NCBI RefSeq assembly: GCF_034353875.1
Contig: NZ_CP133784.1
Span: 3,314,501 to 3,378,500 of the forward strand
DNA from: Pseudomonas sp. MH9.2
Lineage (GTDB): Bacteria; Pseudomonadota; Gammaproteobacteria; Pseudomonadales; Pseudomonadaceae
Length of the DNA stretch: 64,000 nucleotides
Direction of reading: 5' to 3'
Shown here: positions 26,401 to 33,577 of the stretch, in pieces
How the letters are laid out: every line of letters starts with the position of its first letter
How positions within the stretch are numbered: the stretch's first letter is position 1
Made by a program: the position numbers and the translations under genes
The notes under the pieces: generated by a model
What the model saw: the letters and a program-made list of their open reading frames with translations, nothing else
What the model was told of the DNA's origin: nothing
Databases searched by the model: none

Positions 26401-27482
26401 AGGCGGTCAGCGGGTTCGACAACAGTGATCTCACGGTAGCTAACGGTTCCCTGAGCAACGTCAGCAGCCGCGATGGTGGCATGACTTGGACCGCAGCGTT
26501 CACCCCGACCGGTAACATCACCGGCGCCAGTAACCGGATCACCCTGAACAATAGCGGCGTCAGTGACCTGGCAGGCAACGCCGGAGTGGGCAGTACCGAC
26601 TCGAACAACTACGCCGTCGACACCCAGCGGCCTACCGCCAGTGTTGTGGTCGCCAGTTCGGCGTTGACCGCAGGACAGACGTCGCAGGTGACCATCACCT
26701 TCAGCGAGGCCGTGAGTGGTTTCGATCTGTCCGACCTGAGCGCCACTAATGGCACGCTGTCGAACTTGTCCAGCCACGATGGCGGCCAGACCTGGACTGC
26801 CACCCTGACGCCGACGGCCAATATCAACGTCGCCAGCAATCTGGTCAGCCTGAACACCCTCGGCGTGACGGACCTGGCAGGCAATGCTGGCACCGGCAGT
26901 ACAAACTCCAATAGCTTTGGCATCAACAGTATTTCCATGACCGGTGACCCGGAATTCCGCACCAGTATTACGCCAGCTGCGCTTCCGGGCGTGTCCAACG
27001 TGGCGCTGCAACCGAACGTGTTCGCTGCGCCGCCCGGCAATCTCGGCTCACCGTTGGCCTTCAACTCGCTGTTTCAGTCGCCGACCCTGGGCAGCGATGT
27101 ACCGGCCCTAGGCAACATCTTCATCAATAATCAGGCGCTGGCGCCAAGTTATATTGCCCAGGTTTTCGGTAGCAGCGACAGCACGGGCAGCGTAACCAGT
27201 GGCTTTCATGGTGCTGGCGGGGGCGACGGTGGAGTGTTCGGTACTAGCACGATTTCCGGGGTATTTGGTCGGGACTCGGTGCCTGATGTTTCGCCGCTGA
27301 ACGTGTTCGACGGTAAGCAATGGAACAGCAGTAGCAAAAATGCAGGCGAAGGGGTGCGCGGAATTTTTGGCGCGCCGACACTGAGCCAGCAATTGCATCA
27401 ACTCAAAGAAAACGAGCAACGCCAGATTCGCGAATTGACGTTGGCGCTTGTGCAGATCGGCGCGAGTGAAGCGCAGGCCTGA
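20493..27482 (+). CDS. Giant LEPR-motif / DUF4347 / Ig-like repeat surface protein
   Basis: 2329 residues from the ATG at 20493, which has AGGTGA 6 bases upstream; a GTG 9 bases earlier is weaker. Order: a basic N-terminus without a Sec signal and a SLEPRMLFDGA motif at about 28-38; a low-complexity linker; DUF4347 (about 93-235) with His148-Gly149 and Cys191 in AHGNSG and YACNTA; a beta-helix-like segment starting TITVTNAADSGVGTLRAAL (about 255-360); a very glycine-rich region (about 375-600); fifteen ~100-residue Ig-like repeats (about 618-2146) of the form RPTATIVV...TLVTITFSEAV...AGNAGSGT; and a unique C-terminus (2147-2329) ending in a charged helix. No RTX repeats and no LPxTG are present. 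It is probably an adhesin, exported by the flanking adaptor, peptidase and TolC genes. Confidence 0.88.
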   Translation: MWWNKAKSSSARQVAPRAKALAAPLIMSLEPRMLFDGAVAATVADTAHADSHATTDAAKPAAATDHAASNDSHPQTDTAATPTPTPPAVPGQTVVFVDSRVKDSESLLKGVAAGTQVVELQAGKDGLQQIADYLDTHHGVSTVELIAHGNSGDLWLGSTYLSADNVAARADVLARIGNDMNVGGDILLYACNTAAGDKGIGFVDSLAQYTGRDIAASTNRTGLGGDWTLEIATGTIESHNVLSADAVAAYQYGLATITVTNAADSGVGTLRAALNNAVTGDIVTFNAAGMTVNLVSQLTITKNLTVEGDLNHDGVADVTLNGQYQTQVLRVNSGVTATLDGLIITKGLAAGNGANAGVDGTSVMGGGIVNAGNLTLNNVTVTSNAASGGGGGGGVTTPYVGGAVGGGGGGGGALGGKIGGHGGTAGFGTGVYAGTAGSANQGGNGGSYDPNYMGGRGGSSTGGSGGLGASNYSNGGVGGTANNGTISIGGGGGGSGWDKPGRAGASASGGIYNASTGTLTVVGTSVISNNIAAGGGGGGGGGLGGSADPGGAAGKGVGAIWNKGTLLVTAANFAAMTGNAGGSGSGGSALGGGSTGASVASVNNIFNDGGTLNTAYAPAPTATIVVSNTSQHIGSTSLVTFTFNQTVAGFTNADLTISNGTLGTLTTSDNITYTATFTPSASVTSATNHIVLDNTGVSSVSAGTVGSGTTASNNYAIDTVRPTATVTVVAPTLSSTVNSTVNITFSEAVSSFSLADMSASNGTLSNLSTSDNIHWTATLTPTASSNSSGNVITLDNTLYTDTATNVGTGTTTSNTYAVDTVRPTATIVVANTALNIGGTSLVTITFSEAVTGFTTADLTVGGGTLSGLSSSDGGTTWTATLTPTASVTQTGDVITLDNTGVSDAAGNAGSGTTHSNTYAVDTQRPNATVVFANTNLGVGQTSLVTITFSEAVVGFTNADLTVSNGTLSAVSSSDGGITWTATFTPTASIVSASNHITLDNTGVQDTAGNAGSGTTTSNNVVIDGVRPTATVVVANHSLIIGQTSLVTITFSEAVVGFSNADLTIANGTLSAVSSSDGGITWTANFTPTASITNASNVITLDNTGYSDTSGNAGTGSTNSNNYAIDTQRPTATIVVADPALTAGETSLVTITFSEAVTGFTLADLSVSHGSLSGLSTGDGGITWTATFTPGTNTSSATNAITLTNTGIADIAGNAGAGTSNSANFSIDTVLPSATIVMANPSLKIGDTSLVTITFNEAVTGFSNADLSITNGTLGAVSSSDGGITWTATFTPSASITDATNQITLDNTGVQAAVSGNVGSGSSVSNNYVIDTQRPTATVVVATDHLGIGGTSLVTITFSEAVTGFSLADLTIDNGTVSILSTSDNITYTATLTPAAGITQGNNHIVLDNSGVADGAGNAGSGTTNSNTYDVDSVRPTATIVVANPTLAAGQTALVTITFSEAVTGFDNSDLSVPNGTLSAVSSSDGGITWTGTFTPTSNVHDTTNLISLNNAGYTDLTNNAGTGITNSGNFTIDTVRPTATIVVADNALNIGETSGVTITFSEAVSGFSNADLTISNGTLTAVTSSDGGITWTATFTPTNAITDSSNLISLDNSGVQNASGNTGSGTTDSNNFAIDTARPTATIVVTDPALGVGQTTQVTITFSEAVSGFDNSDLTIDNATLSNVASSDGGITWTATLTPLAGITDTSNIVRLGNAGVQDLSGNMGSGTTDSNNYAVDSQRPTATIVLSDTLLRAGEASLATITFSEAVSGFDNSDLTIANGTLSAVNSSDGGITWTATFTPTTGLTDTTNVITLNNTGVSDLAGNAGVGTTDSANYVVETQVPTATIVVADNALKAGETSGVTITFSEAVSGFTNADLTIANGSLSNVSSSDGGITWTATFIPTVDVTDSTNLISLDNRGVTNASGNSGVGVTDSNNFTIDTVRPTATIVVADNALNIGETSLVTITFSEAVSGFDNSDLTVANGSLSNVSSRDGGMTWTAAFTPTGNITGASNRITLNNSGVSDLAGNAGVGSTDSNNYAVDTQRPTASVVVASSALTAGQTSQVTITFSEAVSGFDLSDLSATNGTLSNLSSHDGGQTWTATLTPTANINVASNLVSLNTLGVTDLAGNAGTGSTNSNSFGINSISMTGDPEFRTSITPAALPGVSNVALQPNVFAAPPGNLGSPLAFNSLFQSPTLGSDVPALGNIFINNQALAPSYIAQVFGSSDSTGSVTSGFHGAGGGDGGVFGTSTISGVFGRDSVPDVSPLNVFDGKQWNSSSKNAGEGVRGIFGAPTLSQQLHQLKENEQRQIRELTLALVQIGASEAQA
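21655..22260 (+). repeat. Glycine-rich low-complexity coding region
   Basis: Runs of alternating GGT/GGC codons, for example at about 21656-21730 and 22092-22120, encode stretches of up to eight or nine glycines. They lie between the beta-helix-like part and the Ig repeats. Such GGTGGC runs are prone to replication slippage in units of 3 or 6 bases, which would keep the frame. Confidence 0.8.
22344..26931 (+). repeat. Fifteen ~100-residue Ig-like repeats in the giant protein
   Basis: Fifteen tandem units of about 300-306 bp, each beginning (R/A/L/V)PxAT(I/V) and containing VTITFSEAV, a TWTATxTP core, and AGNAGSGT before the next unit. Unlike the lapA repeats they have diverged and are not near-identical in DNA, except locally, for example units 10, 13 and 14 (ADNALxxGETS). 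This suggests an older array with occasional gene conversion. Confidence 0.9.
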
Positions 27483-27518
27483 CTATAAAGAAGCTGTTTG
27501 CCGTACTAGGGGTTAGGG

Positions 27519-29012
27519 ATGAATAAGGCTCAGAAGTTGTTCAGCGTCAGCTTGCTGGCGTTGATTGTGAGTGGTTGTGCGGTCACCAGTAAGCCGATCG
27601 ATCGAAGTGAAAGCGAGCAGCGCGCCAAGAGTGATCTGGTCGATATGTACAAGGATCAGGAGCCGCTCAATGGTCCGCTGACCTTGCATGAGGCGATGGC
27701 TCGCGCGGTGAAATATAACCTCGAAGCCCGCCTTAAAGTCATGGAAGAGGCCATGGCTCAGCGTCAGGTCGATCTGGCCAGCTTTGACATGCTGCCACGC
27801 ATGGCGATGAGTGCCGGTTACGCCGGGCGTAATAACGTCGGAGCCTCCAGCAGCCAAAGTATCCAGACCGGAACCCAGTCGTTGGAACCCTCGACCTCCC
27901 AGGACCGCGACCGCCGGGTTGCCGACTTGACCATGGTCTGGAACGTGCTCGATTTTGGTGTCAGCTACATCAGTGCCAAGCAACAGGGCGATCAGCGCCT
28001 GATCGTGCAGGAGCGTCGGCGCAAGGTGGTTAACACTATCGTCCAGGACGTGCGTTCTGCTTACTGGCGTGCTCTGGCTGCTGAACGGTTGCTCACGCAA
28101 ATCGACAGTCTGATGGCGCGCGTCGAAAAGGCCCAGACCAACAGCGAGGCCATGAGCGACCAGCGCGTGGGTGACCCGGTTCAGGCCCTGAGTTATCAGC
28201 GCGCCCTGATCGAAGCGACCCGGCAACTGGAAGACCAGCGCCGCGCTTTATCCTTGGCCAAAACCGAGCTCGCAACCCTGATCAATCTGCCATTGGGTTC
28301 CGATCTGAAGCTGGCAGCGCAAAGTGATTACGAGGTCCCCGTGCTGAAAGTGGGCCTTTCTCGTTTGGAGGACGAGGCCTTGGCCAGCCGTCCTGAACTG
28401 CGCGAACAGGATTATCAGACGCGCATCAGCGCTGCAGAAACCCGTAAAGCCATGCTGCGCATGTTGCCGGGGCTTGAGTTCTCTGCTGGCGGGCATTACG
28501 ACAGCAACTCCTTTCTGGTCAACCAGAGCTGGGCTGATTACGGCGTCAAGGTGACCTGGAACCTGTTCAACGTGATTTCGGCGCCCGCCGCCATCAACGT
28601 TGCCAAGGCAGGGGAATCCGTGGCTTCAGCTCGTCGGCAGGCCATGTCGATTGCGATTCTGGCGCAGTTGTATGTTGCCAACGCCAATTACCAAGAGGCC
28701 CTGCGTCAGTTCAAGACCAGCCAGCAATTGTCGAAACTCGACGGGCAGATTGTCGGCCAACTGCGCAATCGCTATAAGGCCAACAGCATTGGCGAACTCG
28801 ATTTGATTCAGGGTGAACTCAATACTCTGCAAGCCGATTTGCGCCGTGACTTGTCCTACGCTGACTTGCGCAACGCCTATGGGCAAATCTTCGCCAGTGC
28901 CGGCCTTGATCCGCTGCCAGTGACGTTGGAATCGACGGAAATAAAATCCATTGCCAGCGCGTTGGCTACGCGTGAAGACGGCTGGGCGCAGGGTAAGATC
29001 TCGACGCCATGA
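27519..29012 (+). CDS. TolC-family outer membrane lipoprotein of the giant-protein cluster
   Basis: 497 residues, starting 36 bases after the giant gene. The N-terminus is a lipoprotein signal with lipobox VSGC (Cys at about residue 20), as in NodT/OprM-type outer membrane factors, unlike the Sec-signal LapE. Two homologous halves with long helices (about 60-240 and 285-470) follow. It can supply the outer-membrane exit for the adaptors at 15166-19361 and is the natural partner of the giant protein. The ATG is preceded by AGGGGTTAGGG. Confidence 0.88.
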   Translation: MNKAQKLFSVSLLALIVSGCAVTSKPIDRSESEQRAKSDLVDMYKDQEPLNGPLTLHEAMARAVKYNLEARLKVMEEAMAQRQVDLASFDMLPRMAMSAGYAGRNNVGASSSQSIQTGTQSLEPSTSQDRDRRVADLTMVWNVLDFGVSYISAKQQGDQRLIVQERRRKVVNTIVQDVRSAYWRALAAERLLTQIDSLMARVEKAQTNSEAMSDQRVGDPVQALSYQRALIEATRQLEDQRRALSLAKTELATLINLPLGSDLKLAAQSDYEVPVLKVGLSRLEDEALASRPELREQDYQTRISAAETRKAMLRMLPGLEFSAGGHYDSNSFLVNQSWADYGVKVTWNLFNVISAPAAINVAKAGESVASARRQAMSIAILAQLYVANANYQEALRQFKTSQQLSKLDGQIVGQLRNRYKANSIGELDLIQGELNTLQADLRRDLSYADLRNAYGQIFASAGLDPLPVTLESTEIKSIASALATREDGWAQGKISTP

Positions 29013-29090
29013 GTGGGATGCGTTCGACGTCGCCTGACAGGCGCTCTGTCGGCGCGTTTGAACGCTGCGCTTTTCCATCGCCCAAAATTA

Positions 29091-29110
29091 AGCCCGGCAA
29101 AAGCCGGGCT
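29091..29110 (+). terminator. Hairpin after the TolC-family gene
   Basis: Perfect 8-bp GC-rich stem with an AAAA loop, 79 bases past the stop codon at 29012. The downstream T-tract is missing, so it may act with factor-dependent termination or only as a 3'-end stabiliser. Confidence 0.5.
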
Positions 29111-29321
29111 GAAAGAACCTGCATAAGGTGTTAGCTCACACGGTTTGTACCGACGTGGTCATCGCTGATATTGATAGTCCGGAAAAATCATACTGATCAT
29201 AGGATTAGCGATTTTTTTCCGGGCGATGCGAAGGAGTAGTGCGAGGGGTGTGGTTTTTTCGATGCTCGCAGCGTTCTATTTTTTGACCGAAATCGGGGCA
29301 GGAAAGTGCAACAAGGTCGGC

Positions 29322-29349
29322 GCAACGGCCATTCATCATTAGCCGTTGC
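29322..29349 (-). terminator. Hairpin after the VWA-like gene
   Basis: 8-bp perfect arms GCAACGGC / GCCGTTGC with a 12-base loop, starting 13 bases past the stop codon of the minus-strand gene at 29362. No clear T-run follows. Confidence 0.45.
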
Positions 29350-29361
29350 AGCCTGTTGTAA

Positions 29362-30195
29362 CTATTCCACGACCGCAGTCAGCTCGGGTGTACCGAAGCC
29401 TTTGAGTTCGGCATGCGAGCGTTCGAAGTAACCCGTCCAGAAGCTTTGCAAGTTCTGGATCAGTTTGCCGGAGCGGTAGCCGTTCTTGTTGTCTTGAGGG
29501 ACGAACGCAGCACCGTGAACATAGACGCGGGCTCCCGCGAAGTCGGCAAACAAATTCTGCTTTTCGACCTTGGCCAACTCGGCTGCGGGGTTGATATCGC
29601 GTATCCGATTAGCCGCATAGAAACTGCCGAAGTCGCTGTATTCGAGCATGTCGGACATCAAGAAAATGACCTGTTCGTTGGCGTCTTTGGCGTTGCGCAA
29701 ATCGGCGGAAATTTCCCGCAAGCTGAACAGGATCTCACTGCGCGGAATGTCCGTGCTGGAGGTGCCCATGGTCGCTGCGAATGCCTTGCCGAAGTTCTGC
29801 CAGAGCACCTGCGGTTGAGCTTTCAGACAGTTGCCCAGTTTGCGCGCAGGCATCATCGGCACATCGCCAATGACACTGTCTTGCAACGGATTTTCCAGGG
29901 TTCCGGAGAATTGCAGTCGGGTGTAGTGCCCTTCCAGGTAGGCGCTGAAGCTGTAAAGCCGCAGCTTGTCCCCAGGCTGAATGAACCGCTTGATGTGGCT
30001 CCAGGCGGTTTGCTGCAGCTCCTTGGTCAGCGGCGTGGTCTGGTCGATGATAACCGTCAACAAGCGCCCCGAAGAGGGCGCCTTGAACTCGGTCAACTTG
30101 CTTTGCTCATAGCAGCTGGGCACGTCGTTGCGCTCAGCGCCCCATGCTATTAGCGGGACAAAGGCCAGCACAGCGATCAGTGTTTTGATCATCAT
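29362..30195 (-). CDS. Periplasmic VWA-like protein of unknown function
   Basis: 277 residues with a signal peptide (MMIKTLIAVLAFVPLIAWGA). The core looks like a von Willebrand A fold: a first strand LLTVIIDQTTPL, where the usual DxSxS MIDAS is replaced by DQTTP, a GDKLRLYSF strand, and VIFLMSDMLEYS near the third MIDAS position. Metal binding is therefore uncertain. The ATG at 30195 abuts the stop of the membrane protein gene upstream, so the two are co-translated. It is the last gene of a three-gene minus-strand operon. I do not recognise the specific family. Confidence 0.7.
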   Translation of the reverse strand: MMIKTLIAVLAFVPLIAWGAERNDVPSCYEQSKLTEFKAPSSGRLLTVIIDQTTPLTKELQQTAWSHIKRFIQPGDKLRLYSFSAYLEGHYTRLQFSGTLENPLQDSVIGDVPMMPARKLGNCLKAQPQVLWQNFGKAFAATMGTSSTDIPRSEILFSLREISADLRNAKDANEQVIFLMSDMLEYSDFGSFYAANRIRDINPAAELAKVEKQNLFADFAGARVYVHGAAFVPQDNKNGYRSGKLIQNLQSFWTGYFERSHAELKGFGTPELTAVVE

Positions 30196-31727
30196 CAGCT
30201 TTCCTGCTCGTCCAGCATCTGGAGTTTGTAAGCACGGCGGATCAGCGTTTCGTCCACGCCTTTTTTGCCCGCGACATAGGCTAGGTCTTCCTCCTCATAG
30301 CCGGTCAGCTTGCCCCAGGCGTGCGGGTCGAAACCGGCCGTCTTGGTGGAGACGTGTGCAATGGGTTCTGGCGTGACATCGACCGCGGAGGTCACCACAG
30401 CGGCTTGCCGTGTTTCGGCCGCGATGGGGTCAGGGATGGCCGACAGGTTTTCGGACCTTTTGTTTTCGATGAAGCGCTCAAAGGTCCGCGCGTGTTTGTT
30501 CGATTCCTTCTCGCTGTGATCAGTGCCAGAGATATGGAACTGGGCCGACAGCAGCGCTTGCAGCGTGCTCAGTGCCTGTTGTGCGTCAACCGCAATGGAG
30601 CTTACGAGGCGGCGGTGATAGGCCACATATTCATCGGCGTTGGCAAAACCGACGGTCTGCTCCCAGGCCTCTTTCGATTTGCTGCCAACAAAACCTCGGG
30701 AGTACGCCAGGTAAGTGCTGGTGAACTGAATGAACACGAACAGTGCGCTGAGCACGCCGAAAGTGATCATCGACGCGCGGTGCATCGAATCAATCTGGTC
30801 CTGAGCGCTTTTGGTTTTCGAATCGTTGCCCAGCGACTTCATGTCGTCGGTGATCGGGAAGTCATTCGAGGACGGGAAGTCATCGGCCGAAGCACTGATG
30901 GCCGGAGGGTTGGCGATCAACTCGGCCTCTTGGGCCTGCAGAGTTTCAGCCCGCACCCAGAAGGCTGCAACCGCCAGAATCAGGATGAAAACGCCATAGG
31001 CGACAGTGATGCCGAAGGACTTGGCTGGCGTTTGCTTGCTGTAGTTGACCTTGATGCGGTTGAGCATCTGCTGGTACGCCGGGCGGTCATTATCATCGTA
31101 GGTCTTGTCGATATTAAGCCGGTCTTTTTTGATGAAGTCGCCTTCCTCACCTTTCTTGCGCATGGTGGCGTAGGCCATGATCTGGCCGACCATGTGGTTC
31201 AGGTACAACTGGCGACCGGTCAGCTCAGACAGCAGCAAGGCGATGATCGAAATGACCAGACCAATACCAAACGCACCCGCCAGCGCGGTGTTGGGCGTGG
31301 CGAGTGTCATGGCGTATGGCGACAACGCGTAACCGAACGCAGAGGCTTCGATCACCATCAGCATGATCACCAGCATCCACAGCCACATGCTTTTTTCGAT
31401 GCGGTGATCCTCGCTGACTTTCATCAGATAGTCTTCGCACTTCTGAAAGAACTGACCATTTTTTACATGGCCCTCGTAGTAGTGGTAGTAGGCGCTGCAC
31501 AGCTGGGTTTCGGCGTCGAGGAAGTGGGTTTTCGGGTTCTGTTCGCCCGGATGATTGACCCAATGTTTGATCTTCCCGAACAGCGGGACGTTGTGCCGGG
31601 CCAGCATTAAGCCGTAACGCACTTTGTTCCAGTAGATGACCACCGGAATCATGAGAAAGAGCGTCGCCAGGAGAGGCACAACGATGTACCAGTAGGCGAT
31701 GAAGAACGCCTGAATTGTCTGCAGCAT
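30195..31727 (-). CDS. Multi-pass inner membrane protein of unknown function
   Basis: 510 residues. Hydrophobic segments at about 8-32, 113-135, 148-172, 243-263 and 325-347 suggest five membrane helices. A large cytosolic or periplasmic loop lies at about 175-240, an Asp/Ser-rich loop at 270-320, and a soluble C-terminal ~150 residues ends in a small helical domain (WGKLTGYEEEDLAYVAGKKG). No catalytic motif recognised. The gene lies between an OmpA-type lipoprotein gene (23 bases away) and a VWA-like gene (sharing the start/stop junction), so the three products probably form one envelope complex. Confidence 0.7.
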   Translation of the reverse strand: MLQTIQAFFIAYWYIVVPLLATLFLMIPVVIYWNKVRYGLMLARHNVPLFGKIKHWVNHPGEQNPKTHFLDAETQLCSAYYHYYEGHVKNGQFFQKCEDYLMKVSEDHRIEKSMWLWMLVIMLMVIEASAFGYALSPYAMTLATPNTALAGAFGIGLVISIIALLLSELTGRQLYLNHMVGQIMAYATMRKKGEEGDFIKKDRLNIDKTYDDNDRPAYQQMLNRIKVNYSKQTPAKSFGITVAYGVFILILAVAAFWVRAETLQAQEAELIANPPAISASADDFPSSNDFPITDDMKSLGNDSKTKSAQDQIDSMHRASMITFGVLSALFVFIQFTSTYLAYSRGFVGSKSKEAWEQTVGFANADEYVAYHRRLVSSIAVDAQQALSTLQALLSAQFHISGTDHSEKESNKHARTFERFIENKRSENLSAIPDPIAAETRQAAVVTSAVDVTPEPIAHVSTKTAGFDPHAWGKLTGYEEEDLAYVAGKKGVDETLIRRAYKLQMLDEQES

Positions 31728-31749
31728 GTTATTTCCCTATTTCATCTGG

Positions 31750-33240
31750 TTAGCGACGAACCGGCTCGAATTCAGCGACGAAAGCCTCGCCTTGTTTTGG
31801 ATAGAACAGTTCCCCGGCTGTCGCGGCGCCTGTTCTTTTGTCGAACACGATGTCCATGCAGGACACCGGCGACTTCGATGCATCGACTGCGAAAACCCGG
31901 TACAGCACCTTGGTTTCACCGTCGAAGGTATTGGCAATCGACTGAATCTTTTCCGACTGCTTTTTTGAAGTCTTGTAGTCAGGGATGAATTGCATGAACG
32001 GCTGTACTGCCACCGTCGCATCTTCTTTGAGAATGGCGACTGGCCCGACCAAGGCGACATGCCCGTTGATGGCCTGGCCCCAAGGGCGACCGTTCATCCC
32101 AGGCAGGTAGTCAGTGGTGGCGATATCCACCAGCGCTCGATCAGTGGCCAGGTTTTTTACTTCGCCCGCCATACGTGGCATATCGGCGACGCAGGAACCT
32201 ACCGGAGCCGAGGCGTAGGCCGGAGAGATAACGCTGAATACCGATTTCTTGGGCTCGATACCGCGCGCCAGTGCCGACTCCATACTGACGACCTGATGGC
32301 CGCCAAAATCGATACCACCTTTGCCCTGAACCGGAATGCCTGTGGAAGGCGCAGGTTGGGCTGTCGCGGGCGAGGACTCGGCTTTGTCGGCTTTGCTCAG
32401 GGTCGGTGTTTTGACCGGTGCACTGGCAGCTGTTGCCGCCGGGCTGGTCCGGGTGCCGTGTTCCAGGTATTTGGGGTTGTTGCGCTCGGCGCGTACGCGG
32501 GCAACCAACAGTTGCTGGTTATCGACCTGGGTCAATTCCACTCGACGGTTTTGCGCCCGACCTTCGGTCGTGATGTTGGCCGCCACAGGTCGCGAGGCAC
32601 CGGCACCCTGGTAATAGATGTCTGCGGGCTGCAAACCGGCCTGGGCGAGGATTGTGCTCACGGCGCGGGCACGTTGTTCCGAGAGTCGCTGGTTGAGCTC
32701 GGCGTTGCCGGTGGAGTCGGTATGGCCCACTACCAGGATTTTCTTCGGCGCCGTTTGTGTTCCGCTCTGGCCTTCCGCAAGTACCGCAGCCATCTTGCGC
32801 AACTGACGTTCCCCATTGGCGGTCAGCATGGCAGAGCCGGTGGCAAACATTGCACTGTCCTGCACCTGCGCCTCTATGCCCACGGGTTGCAATTGGGGGG
32901 CGCTTTTACCTGGAGTGGGAGCCTGGGCCGTTGCAAGCTCCTTGATCTGCATGCTCATGCCTTCCTCGGTGGCAATCGCCTGCAGACGCTTGACGCGTGC
33001 CTGATACGCCAACGTTGCACCGCATCCGACAGCGGCACCGGCAATCGCACCGCCCGCAGCGTTCTTGCCTAGGGCAACCGCCACACCCGCGCCCAGCACG
33101 GCACCCAACATGCCGCCAGCCACGCATGCTGAGGTCTTATCCATTCCGCCCAATTGGTTATCGACGCTGGCGCAACCGGTTACACCGAGAGCAATGGCCA
33201 TAGCCAGTGCTGTCGGGCGCACATTCCTTGAGTTCAACAT
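31750..33240 (-). CDS. OmpA-family lipoprotein with glycine-zipper segment
   Basis: 496 residues from the ATG at 33240 (AAGGA 11 bases upstream); the frame extends upstream without family character. Signal peptide with lipobox VTGC (Cys at about residue 22). A glycine-zipper stretch (GGMLGAVLGAGVAVALGKNAAGGAIAG region, about 40-75) is typical of outer-membrane lipoproteins. An OmpA C-terminal peptidoglycan-binding domain (about 130-235) shows VVGHTDSTGNAELNQRLSEQRA and QNRRVEL. The C-terminal ~200 residues are unfamiliar, with Cys residues that could pair. First gene of the operon 33240-29362. Role: envelope anchoring, partner unknown. Confidence 0.8.
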   Translation of the reverse strand: MLNSRNVRPTALAMAIALGVTGCASVDNQLGGMDKTSACVAGGMLGAVLGAGVAVALGKNAAGGAIAGAAVGCGATLAYQARVKRLQAIATEEGMSMQIKELATAQAPTPGKSAPQLQPVGIEAQVQDSAMFATGSAMLTANGERQLRKMAAVLAEGQSGTQTAPKKILVVGHTDSTGNAELNQRLSEQRARAVSTILAQAGLQPADIYYQGAGASRPVAANITTEGRAQNRRVELTQVDNQQLLVARVRAERNNPKYLEHGTRTSPAATAASAPVKTPTLSKADKAESSPATAQPAPSTGIPVQGKGGIDFGGHQVVSMESALARGIEPKKSVFSVISPAYASAPVGSCVADMPRMAGEVKNLATDRALVDIATTDYLPGMNGRPWGQAINGHVALVGPVAILKEDATVAVQPFMQFIPDYKTSKKQSEKIQSIANTFDGETKVLYRVFAVDASKSPVSCMDIVFDKRTGAATAGELFYPKQGEAFVAEFEPVRR

Positions 33241-33577
33241 CCCTTGCTGATTCCTTTTTTGTCCTTGGCACCTGACAGACTTGTCGGTGTGCCATATCAC
33301 GCAAAACGCGTTGCTATCCCGTGTCATTACACAACGAACGCCACCATGCCAGAGTGGGCGGCCCGACGGTTAATCAGGCTGGCGTCGCATCCGAGAGTGC
33401 GTGCTTTGACGGGTGTTACAAAATGTCGGGGGATAGTAGTAGCATTTCGATGTCAATAAAACAGTCGGCGACCACTTTCATTGAAGCCGGGGCAACGAAG
33501 TTGCCCCGCAATCGATGCCTGCCAGAAACACGTTCGAGGGGTGGCCGCAGACGCTCGCAGACGCAAGGGGCTGCGCA
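33241..33577. other. Gene-free spacer upstream of the OmpA-type gene
   Basis: 337 bases between the OmpA-type gene start and the HAD gene end (both minus strand). No coding sequence supported. It holds a perfect 8-bp hairpin GGGGCAAC-GAA-GTTGCCCC (33489-33507), 71 bases past the HAD stop codon, perhaps its terminator, and an AT-rich stretch at about 33420-33470 that may contain the promoter of the three-gene operon. Confidence 0.5.

Larger units (their letters stand above)
29013..29361. other. Gene-free spacer with three hairpins
   Basis: 349 bases between the convergent TolC-family gene and the VWA-like gene; no coding sequence seen. It contains an 8-bp hairpin AGCCCGGC-AAAA-GCCGGGCT (29091-29110), an inverted repeat CCGGAAAAATC / GATTTTTTTCCGG with a 20-base loop (29179-29222), and GCAACGGC / GCCGTTGC (29322-29349). 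The first probably ends the upstream transcript and the last the VWA-like operon, although neither has a classic T-tract. Confidence 0.6.

Noticed and set aside
30321..31610. 429-codon plus-strand frame opposite the five-helix membrane gene
   Set aside because: The minus-strand protein has clear hydrophobic segments and operon spacing; the opposite frame looks like a shadow.
29362..33240. OmpA + membrane gene pair as a Zorya-type defence system
   Set aside because: The membrane protein lacks MotA/ZorA features, and no helicase or nuclease gene is linked.
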